Assembly (NCBI RefSeq): GCF_037975245.1
Contig: NC_092572.1
Location: 6,277,501 to 6,341,500 of the forward strand
Direction of reading: 5' to 3'
Source: Apostichopus japonicus
Taxonomy: Eukaryota; Echinodermata; Holothuroidea; Aspidochirotida; Stichopodidae
DNA length: 64,000 nt
Positions 36,822-47,000 of the stretch are shown in pieces. Under the pieces are notes generated by a model, which was given only the letters and a program-made list of their open reading frames with translations, searched no databases and had not been told where the DNA came from. The number at the start of each line of letters is the position of its first letter. Position 1 is the stretch's first letter. The position numbers and the translations under genes were made by a program.

Positions 36822-37397
36822 CAATGACAAATGACGTAAAAAAGGAGATGAAACAAAAATATTAGAGATATAACGTTGGGATTTCGAGATAAAACATTTT
36901 CCACTACCAAATATTCCAATAAATCAACCTTTTTAAGCTCCGTGGGCGTTTCCCCTACTTTTAGAACCTACTCCATTTCCATAAGGTTACTATCTAATTA
37001 CTTCAATGTGTTTGTTTATGTGTTTTTTGAAACAACAATACTGTGGCAATATTGGGTAACAGAACAAGCTAAATATATGAAGGTAGACATTTTCTGACAG
37101 GTTTCCGAGTTACCAGTTATCCGTGGCAGTTCAGATAAAAAGCATTTTACATATAAAAGATATACAAGGGTAAAGACATTGTAATTTTATTCAAAGTGAC
37201 CAAATGTTAAAACAAATAAGTCATAATTTCAATTGCAAAAGAAAAAAAAAGAAAGAAAAAGGTATGTACACATTTTCAGATGTTACATGATACACAATTT
37301 AGTTATCTTTGCTATCGTGTCATCATTCCACATGTATTAGTATAATGTCAGTCGCTGTCAATCTAAATGTTTTCGGCAACTGGGAGAATACTTCTAT
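36822..37397. repeat. LTR-flank segment, right copy (paired with 26656-27221)
   Basis: This segment runs from 'caatgacaaatgacg' to 'aatacttctat', nearly identical to the left copy. A few indels separate them, such as an extra 'tagtat' near 37338. Confidence 0.8.
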
Positions 37398-37427
37398 ATG
37401 TTTTTCAAAACGAACCTATTACTTTTG

Positions 37428-37881
37428 TAAGTTTCAGTAGCTGGGCCTCGGGGGTATGAGGTTGATATATTTCCCATAATGCTCACATAGTAGAAGCCCT
37501 GTGTGCACATTTTCATACACCGTAACGAGAAAAATAATATGTAATGTTAATACTTTCAAGAAGAGGAAAAAGATATATCGACAGAGACAAAGACGAACAC
37601 TTGTATGTGACATGATCATATATTGTACTAAATAAGAACTAAATTTTTGTGATAAGTTTCAGTAGCTGGGCCTCGGGGGTATGAGGTTGATATATTTCCC
37701 ATAATGCTCACATAGTAGAAGCCCTGTGTGCACATTTTCATACACCGTAACGAGAAAAATAATATGTAATGTTAATACTTTCAAGAAGAGGAAAAAAATA
37801 TATCGACAGAGACAAAGACGAACACTTGTATGTGACATGATCATATATTGTACTAAATAAGAACTAAATTTTTGTGATAAG
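37428..37881. repeat. near-perfect 225-bp tandem duplication
   Basis: 37428-37652 and 37653-37877 are identical except for one g/a difference (aaaaagatata against aaaaaaatata); the first bases 'taag' recur at the end. Identical 61-residue minus-strand frames in the two copies are a consequence. It starts 30 bp beyond the duplicated LTR flank. Confidence 0.95.
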
Positions 37882-38214
37882 AGTTAGGACATCTGCAGCA
37901 ATGGTCTTGTAGCTAAACGTTTGCGTTCCTTCTCTTTTGGGTTTGTCTGCGCCACAACATACATTTCAAATGGTTACCAAGACGTTCGGTGTCACCTTAC
38001 GTACATATGATTCGCCATATATCGGTTTGCATCAGGAACGGTAATACATGTGGTATGCTACCTAAACTAGTTCTTTTGACCACACACCTGATTTGTCCAA
38101 ACATAGTCCTAGACTGTTACCAAAACATTCCTAAAAATGTTATCTTTAATGCAAAACTAATACAGAACGATGGGCTATGGTTGCAATTGTTCTTATATCG
38201 TAAACGGTTTAACA

Positions 38215-38337
<123 letters not shown>

Positions 38338-38904
38338 TGATTGTTACTTGACATTTAGCATGTCTTTCGATCATGCCATAAGTCAACCATCACAAAGGTG
38401 TTGTAACATTTAATGTTTAGAATTATTAGATAATAGGACATTTAAGGAAGTGTAAGTCAGCGGAAGGAAGTAAAAACAAATTGATAATAGATTTCTATTT
38501 TTGCATTTTATACCACTCATTCCTGTGTATGCAATGTTTCTTTTTATCCATACAGAGTTAAAAAGAGTGTAGTTGTGTTGTGACATATCTCCGTAATCAT
38601 TCGCATATCTAAACTTGCTACAAACTTTTTCATCATCACAAAAGCCAAACACAACATCTGCCTTTCCTATTTTTTTTCAGATATATTTGGCAAAAAGCTC
38701 ATCAGACTTCATAGGATAATGACTCTCATGTGATGGTTTCAAGGATGCTAATTATGCTTTATTAGGACACAATACAGTGGTTGCAAATTGAAAGATCGTA
38801 GTAAATATATCAATGGCTATTTGCTTCCTAAAATCTAGCCACATTTCTTAGTGGCCTTTATGAGGCCAATTGGTTCGTGTCCATGAAACGGATAGTATGT
38901 GTTA

Positions 38905-39861
38905 ATGGCAGAAATGTTACCAGAAAAACCTTTCCGTGCGATTTTTCATACCGATTACATGGACATATTGCAACCACATGACGTTTACTTACACAAACAA
39001 GCTCATAAAGTTGTCATTGTTGTTCTAAGAGCAGACGGTATATCAACTATTACTCCTCCTGCTATTGATGCCCGGTCAGCATACCAAGAAGTCGGATTCC
39101 ATCCATTTGCAATAACCTGCTTAAAAGAAACTCTCTTTGTTACCGATAGGAAAAAGGTAACTGTATTCGACAAAGACCTCAATAAGCTACCTGAAAGAGA
39201 GTTTTCACATGAGCTTCTAAAATCGCCTACTGGTATCGACGCATATGAAGAATATCTGTTTGTCGTCAATGGAAAAGATAAAGATTCTAATACATCCATT
39301 TTCATCTTTCAATCTGATGGAAGATTGCACAGAATAGTTGCTGAAGGAACATTTCTTGATCCATGGTCTCTTAAAATAAATTCAGAAGGCACCATTTTTG
39401 TATCTGATACGGGGAAGAAACAGCTATTATATTCGACAAAAGGATCATATACGTTTATTCATAGTACTGGCATACTTCAAGAGAATGGGCAAACTATGCA
39501 ATGCCGAGGAATGAGTATTGATGAATATGATAATATATTTGTAGCGCTTAGAGTTGAGGGAGTCCGCAGACAATTCGAATGCATAAAAATGTATACCAAA
39601 GACCTACGAGTTAGTTACAATATTTGTAAAGATCTACCTTTGTCTGGACCTACTGCTGGTTATTTTTCCAGTCTTAAAGAAATATATAGCGTCAAAGAGG
39701 ACTTCCAGAAAAAAGTTTTGGGATTGCCAGCCAAGAAATTTGATTTCATTCGAGGTGTTCATTGCAGTGTATTTTATGGAAAGAAAGTGCTTTTTGTTGC
39801 TGATGCAGGTAATGAATGTATCAGAATGCTTACATTGAAGAAACGGATAAATGATGAATAA
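38905..39861 (+). CDS. NHL-type beta-propeller protein, intronless
   Basis: The protein has 318 residues from the first ATG (38905, followed by G). The in-frame TAG at 38893 rules out an upstream extension without splicing. Repeated blocks look like propeller blades: HPFAITCLKETLFVTDRKK, SPTGIDAYEEYLFVVNG, DPWSLKINSEGTIFVSDTG, CRGMSIDEYDNIFVAL and VHCSVFYGKKVLFVADAGN. The 'I....GtIfVsDtg' pattern matches NHL/SMP-30-like propellers such as those at the C-terminus of TRIM-NHL proteins; here it stands alone without RING or B-box. No signal peptide or membrane segment is seen. Such propellers usually bind protein or RNA partners, and a specific function cannot be assigned. The next gene, SecA-like on the same strand, starts 4.1 kb downstream. 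Confidence 0.7.
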   Translation: MAEMLPEKPFRAIFHTDYMDILQPHDVYLHKQAHKVVIVVLRADGISTITPPAIDARSAYQEVGFHPFAITCLKETLFVTDRKKVTVFDKDLNKLPEREFSHELLKSPTGIDAYEEYLFVVNGKDKDSNTSIFIFQSDGRLHRIVAEGTFLDPWSLKINSEGTIFVSDTGKKQLLYSTKGSYTFIHSTGILQENGQTMQCRGMSIDEYDNIFVALRVEGVRRQFECIKMYTKDLRVSYNICKDLPLSGPTAGYFSSLKEIYSVKEDFQKKVLGLPAKKFDFIRGVHCSVFYGKKVLFVADAGNECIRMLTLKKRINDE

Positions 39862-41159
39862 CAATCTGCATCGTCTGTAAACTAATCATCTTGGTCGTGA
39901 AAAGGTACGTTATTAATATATTCATAGGCACTATCTAACATTACAACTACCGCTTTAGTAACAGAGCTGTACATCACGGCGCTTTGAAAGTTTGGCGGGT
40001 TTTATGCAGCGTTGCCATGTTTTGGTTTGATCTTTAAACAGTCAAATTTAATTATATATTAATTTGGGCTGTAAGTTCCTTACACACAGGCTGCAAATTT
40101 GTTTGCTTATTCTTCACCGTGGTGATTCCATAGGTGTCGTCTGAAAGACTATTTTACGCCTTACGTGTCATAACAAATGGAATCGACATAAGTCGAATTA
40201 AAGTAACATCTGTTGTAAACTTACTGGGGGACATTACCACATGTCAATATTTTCTCTAGCTTGAAAGAAACGTTAAAAAGTGAAAGAATTTGACATAATA
40301 TAATGAATTAATTCAGCAAATGACATTTTTTGGGGCGCTCATTACACATTCGTAGGCATACTTATAGTAAATGTCTATTTATCATCCCACTTAGCGATAA
40401 GTGAGGCGAACACATCAATTACATTAAACGCACCATGCGTTCGTTTGTTATAGGCAATTGCTTAATTTTGAGATTTGCTTATAAGCATTAGGATAGTAAT
40501 TTCTTACACCTTTTGCTATACTCGTTTTGAATATGTAGAATTTTGAATGATTCCATTCTTAACTTGCTTCGTCTTAGCTATTAACATTGCCGAATAGGTA
40601 CTCTAAATACTTCCATTATTCCCCTCCATTTTTTTTAACTCCAAGTTAAGTTCATGCCTAATTTATAGTTTGTTATAAACTTTAAGGTACTTGCACATGC
40701 TGCCTATCTTCTGTTCTGAAATGTAAAATACAATTAGTGATGTGGGGTAGAATTTAGGAAGAGGTGCAAGTTTATGTTGGAAAGGTATGACCTAGAATCG
40801 ATATCGACACGAAATACGGATTTACTACGTGACATAACCCTCATTGCGTCAATGAACCACAATGAGTTAAAAGGGTTTTAATGGTTTGTATATGTATGTA
40901 TGTAACGGTATGTGAGTTTGTGAGTGCAATTAACATTCCATTGTTTTATTCAATTCATTGTAAACACTTTAAAAAGAAAATCGTGCATGAAGTCCAAATT
41001 CGTTATGTAGATCTTATTAGTGCAATATCCCTATTGAAGTTGTTGAAAGTGAAGGGGCATGTTTGGTATTTAAATTTGAGTGAGAACAACAAACATATTA
41101 TTCCTGTTCGGGTCTAGATCTTTCAAGGCCAACATCAGCTAAACTCTGAAAAATACTTG

Positions 41160-41197
41160 AAAAACATAAACTCGTAATATTACGAGTTTATGTTTTT
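41160..41197. repeat. perfect 38-bp palindrome
   Basis: The arms 'aaaaacataaactcgtaat' and its exact reverse complement meet with no spacer at 41178/41179. Confidence 0.95.
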
Positions 41198-41202
41198 AAA
41201 GA

Positions 41203-41234
41203 AAATCATATCTCTAATATTAGAGATATGATTT
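41203..41234. repeat. perfect 32-bp palindrome
   Basis: The arms 'aaatcatatctctaat' and its exact reverse complement meet at 41218/41219, five bases after the end of the preceding palindrome. Confidence 0.95.
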
Positions 41235-44014
41235 ATCCGGAGAATTGATACGTAGGTCTGGACTGGTGCAAGAAGCTTTCAGAGGCCTTGAAACCAACGC
41301 TCAGCAGTTCGGAATCCTCGAATCATTGGTACTTGAGAATGTTCTCATAGAAACTGTTAAATAGAATGACAGCTCATCCAAAAGCGTCAACCTACATTGA
41401 TTTTTTTTTTACCTAGAGTCCTATCGTTAGGCATGAAGTGCCCAATAATTTTCCAGATTGTGAGAAATAAAACTAACAAATAAATACACATAATTGTGAG
41501 CCACTTCAAAGGTTATATGTGCGTGGAATGTAAAACAAAACGGGAATCTTTATCAAGTTTCTATTAATAAACATCTGATATATTAAAATAACATGGATAT
41601 ACGAAACAGTTTGTTGATACTCGATGTATACTAATGGGATGTAACAAAACGTAACAGTGCTTATCTAAGAAGGAAGCATACTGCTTGTTTCACGACGTTT
41701 TCAAGGGTCCAAGAAACTGATATGCGGCATTTAACTGAAGAGATATACAACTCGCAGGGTGTAATTGCGTCTGTCCGTTGGCATTACACTGGCAGTGACA
41801 CAGATATGACTAGCCTAGCTACAAGTTACCTAGTACTGAAATACTACAAGTTAACCTTGTATTAAAGCTGCAGTAGTAACTAGCGTTAGGCTTTATCCAA
41901 TTGCTAGGATAGGAATGTAGAAATCAACTCAAGTAATTGTGATAACAAACTTTGTTGGGGCTGAAATGACAATCTGCTCTTGCTTTTGCCTATATAGGCC
42001 TACCTGTAATTAAGAAGCCTAATATGCAATACGACAGAGGTCTTTTGTAGACATATATCTTCCAAGCAAATGAAGATGCGATTCAATGGTTGTGGTAAAG
42101 GTGCATCCTTTTTGAGGTTAGGAAGTGGTAAATTGTATTTTATGACATTTTAATGTATGCACATGTGAGACACCATGCATCGCCGAAAGCTTCTGAGAGT
42201 TGCAATATGGTGTAAATTTACAGAAAGAAAACATTATTATATTACAGTAAAAAAGAATTTTAAGTAGACAGCAGTCTACTGTGACTACTTAAAATGTTGC
42301 AATACATTGTTTAGGCTTACATCTACGATGGTGTGTTGTTCCATTGTAACTTTTAATATTCTTCAATAAAAGCATGTAAATTTAGAAACAGCATGTCAAT
42401 CATATTCCAGCGGCATATTTTTTTAGAAAAGACTATTACCATTTTTTTGGCGAAGTTATATTTTTATGGAGTTTATCTATTTCGTCTTCTATATTGACTT
42501 CTATTTTGTCAGTATGCATATAATGTACCAGTTTTCATTTGGACAATCCGATACATCGGTTGAAAATAGTGAGAAAGTATACGGAAATATATTTTGGGTT
42601 AGGGTTTGATCCAAAATCGTTTAGCGTGTTGGCCTATTTCCCAAGAAACTGCATCATGCACCAATTTATACACAGAAATAATGGCATCTTGGTTGTTTAT
42701 TACAATTATTTGCTTTTAATTGGGATTCGGGACTTCGTTTGGAGCAAGTATGAATTTTATATGACAAAGCGTGGAATTAATCTATTGTAGTCACTGCTGC
42801 TACAGTCATTTCTGTCAGGTAAATCCAATTATTGCACCCATTGAAAACTTGTTGTCAGGGTCTCCAAGAGTTATGTACTTTGTTAGATTGTTCGTTTACA
42901 CAATTTAAGTATCCTTTCCAGATCTGGGGTACGGGTTGTCAATTTAATTGGTACCTTGACATTGTTACCTGTTAACCAATTGGAAGTTAATTTACGTGAC
43001 TCTTCTTGACTACATATTAACCAGGGAGCTGCTACACCCGATCCATTTAAAACAGTTTTCCTCCCAAAGTGTAGCACTAACGTATTTTCTGAAATTGCTT
43101 TCTTCCATTCTCATTTCATTTTATTTGTTGTTTAGTGTAAGATGGTTGTTAAGGCGAAGAAACAAAATAATTGGATAAACCAAAAGTAGAAGAAACCAAA
43201 CTTATACAAATTTCTGAAAAAGATTATAAGTTGAACTGTCAACTAAAGTTTAATTACACAGACAAGTAATGTGCCAAGAAACGAGTAAAACCCCATACAA
43301 GGACTAATCCTCAACTACTTAATCGTTAAATGACGTAAAGAAATAGAATAGAGCACGGTATAAAATGTAAAGATATTATCATACTAAAACAGTGGTTGTA
43401 CGTTTAACTCTTTACGCTGATTTAATCAATGTGTGTGCAATGATCGATCTCTAAAGAATACACATTTTCCCTGTATATCTCAATTTTAAAGACATCTGAG
43501 GTTTGTAGAACGAAGGTATGGAAGTGGCTCCATTTCTTACACGTGACCGATGGATAACATTCAACCTTTCGTAAAATAGGTTAGTTAATAATTTTAATAA
43601 CACTGCAGAATGAGTCCTACCTTCTAGAAAACATCACATATTACACCTACATTGCTAAAACGGTCAACCTGAGATTGAACAAACTCACTATTAAATGTTT
43701 TACTGACCAACTAGTCTTAGAAGGAAAGTGAGCTATTCTGGTTGGAAAGAAAATGCGTTTAAGCCTAAGTACAATATAATGAGTGAACACTGGTATGCAG
43801 AAACGAATAACCACATGTCATGGCTATATTTTATTTCGATCTAAATTTGCAGCCGAAGTACAACACTTCAAGGAATAATTAGCACACAAGAATAAGATTG
43901 AACACTAGTGTTCAAAATACAGATAAAAATATGTCTGCGCTTGTTTATATGTTAATTCAATGCAAAGTTACAATGAGTTTTCTCTTTTCTGTCGTTACAG
44001 CTGACAAAATAGAG

Positions 44015-47000
44015 ATGGGCAATCAACAATCTACTAACCGTGCATGTGAAAAGTGTAATATTTTGTTACCGCACACCGATTCTCAAAGAAACCAGTATAT
44101 CGAGGAGACTGAATACGTTGTCTATAATTTTTTGTCTGCGGGAAAGTATTTTCGATCTGTCAATAGCACAAACTCTTATGTTTGCTCTCCGTGTTTTTTC
44201 AATGCGTTGCGTGACCTTTACGAACGTAGAAATGAAACACGTTTCGACCTTAGATTCGAAGATGAATTGACCAGCGCGCAGGTGGAGAAAATACAAGAAC
44301 ATGTAATACATGACGTCTTCGTTGACGAATTCCGGTCTCAGCATGCATTCAACCTGACAGTAGATGATGAAGATATTTGTGATGGCAGAAGTAATTCCAT
44401 CGACAGATTATGTTTGATAGAACTCACCAAACAAGTTTGGCAAGAAGAATCACCAGTAAGCGAAAGTAGCCTTAAAAAGCTAAGGAGCAATGATATAACC
44501 ACTTCAAAAAAACTCACTGATAAACTTGTGCCGTCTTTGTTGTATTCGTATTTATACTCTCGTTATACGTTCAAGTTCTTTCTTACACTTGAATCGCACA
44601 ACGTTATGAGAGCATCGGAAGACTATTTACGTTCATTGCAGAAACCCTCATGCTCACTAGATAAACTCAAGAATGAATTGTTCGGAAAGTCTAACAATGA
44701 TTTAACTTGGCTTCGATTGTTTCTAGTTGACTTGTATGTCCACATGAGCAAGGTCAGTCCCAGTGATCGTACTATGATATCGCACTATCTCGCATGTCTC
44801 CTGAATCAATGTTTCAACGACGTAACAGCCAATAGCAATGACCGGGTTATGTTCACCGTTTGTATTATTCAAACTGTTATTTATATTACCCTGAATGGTA
44901 AAAGCGTGTACGAAGATGAAATTATCTTATGTTTCTTAAGAACTATGTTGAAAGAAGCAACATCACATTGTATCTTATGGTCTGCAGAATGTAAACACAT
45001 TTTCATAAGAGAAAAACTTCGTTTTTTAAGCCTTCATAACTTCAGTAGGCATTGTTATCTTATATACAGTTCTACGTTTTGGAATATTGATAAAATTGAA
45101 GAATTGTTGGATATTATCCTGCAGAAGACACAGTTAAAGGAAACCATTGATATTTTTAATTTGATAAAAGCTCACGGATTAACGCCAAGTGATAAAACAC
45201 TATCGAAACTGAAGTCATGTCAAGACATCAATCACGTTCTCAAACATATGACCAACACTGAGTCTGAAACAACTCTGAATGCAATATTTGATGAGCTAAG
45301 AGAGAAAGGATATTCAACTGAACTTTTAAGCACAGTAAGGTTCATCTGTTTGGAAGTCAGAAACGTTTTCGACAAAGTATGCGAGGGTAGTTTCTCTACA
45401 ATACTTCTAGAAGAAGAGGTGAAAAAGCATACCAGGTTTCTATCACGCCACACACGCCTTAGATCGCTCGTAAATATTATGGCTTCTGTATCATATGGTG
45501 TCAATCACTTCCTAAGATATCGTCCGCGAGATGTACAGCTAATTAGCTGCATCATTATGATTCTCACTGGGGAAACCCAAGGTCGGCTGTTAGAAATAGG
45601 CACCGGCGAAGGTAAGTCATGTGTTATTGCAATGTTGGCGATTTCTTTAACCCTATTTCGCCCAGGAAAATCAATTGACATAGTTACCAGTTCCAGTGTT
45701 CTTGCTAAACGCGACTTTAGACAGTGGCAAAAGCTTTATCAGTTTTTTGATGTATCTTTTGGGACAAATACAAGCTTTCGATCAAGCGATAATTCATCAT
45801 GTTATCAAAATACTGTCGTTCTCGGGACAGTAGGCTCATTTTCATCAGATTTCTTACGCCATGAGCTTCAGCAAACCGATAGCAAGGGAATGAGCAAATT
45901 TCAGATTGTAATAGTGGACGAGGTCGACTCGATGTTACTTGATAGAGGAATCCATTTTACCTACTTGTCGCAAGATATTACAGGTATGAGACACCTTGAA
46001 CCGCTGATTTCAATGATATGGTATCGTGTTTCTGAATTAACAAGAACGGAAACAATAGAAGGCAATATATTTTGGCAAATGGGTCAACTCGCATTTTATC
46101 AGTTCTGTCTGAATTTACTTGAAAGAATCTCCCAGTCCGTGAACCAAATTTCTGCATTGTTCAACCGCGCTGAAGAGAGAGGAATTCTTCCAAAGGAATT
46201 TCGATCAGAAATTTTGCTTCAATTGGAAACTGTTCCTGGACAAATTCCTAAATGCATTACCGACATAAGCGACGAAAAGGTAAAAAAGTTTTTAGAACTC
46301 TGTGAAAGACGATCCAATATACGTTTTGTCTTCTATAAAACAACAAAAAAAGGAATATGCGAAAGGATTTCGTGTAAAAAAGAAAACCCTAAATCAGGTA
46401 AAACGGAAGTAAAAGTCATGTTGCTCGGGAAGGGAATGGTGTGTGAGCTCAATGATTACACTGAAACAGAGCCCATAGATGTAATACGTGAAACAGTTTT
46501 ATCACAAATTGATTTCGAGGATGACGGTAAAGATATAGACAAGTTACCAATTCCTTCGTACTACAAAGATTTAGTAATGAGTCAAATCACTGTTTGGATT
46601 TGTAATGCATTTGAAGCTAAAACAATGCAACTCGAACGAGATTATTTAATAAAGCAGGAACTCATTTATCCAGTGGATTACAAGTTCACAGGGATAATAG
46701 AAAGCAACAAGAAATGGGGAGATGGTCTGCAACAATTTCTGGAGATGAAGCATTCTTTAGCTCTCAGTCCAATGGCTGTTATTACTAATTTCATGTCATA
46801 TATAACTTTCTTCAAGAAGTATGAACAAATATATGGTGTTACTGCAACTTTGGGTTTCGAAGAAGAGAGAGAATTTCTTCGGCAAAAATACAAAGTTTCT
46901 CTCTATTCAATACCTCCGTGGATGAGAAGCAAGTTGTTTGAAAACTTAGGGAAGGTAACTTATTCAAAGGTTGATTGGTTTACCGAGATTTGTTCAGCGT

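Larger units (their letters stand above)
39862..44000. other. intergenic region or first intron of the SecA-like gene
   Basis: No coding exon was recognised. The notable content is the pair of perfect palindromes at 41160-41234. The last bases, 'tctcttttctgtcgttacag', form a strong splice acceptor, so a 5' non-coding exon of the SecA-like gene probably lies somewhere in this stretch. Confidence 0.55.

Noticed and set aside
26712-37097. Paired 73-codon frames at 26712 and 36876 as a duplicated gene
   Set aside because: They lie in the duplicated LTR flank, have no domain, and their identity reflects the recent DNA duplication.
43898-44014. Upstream start of the SecA-like frame at TTG 43898 or ATG 43931
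   Set aside because: TTG is not a normal animal start, and the stretch to 44000 is the pyrimidine-rich end of an intron. ATG 44015 with a myristoylation consensus fits better.
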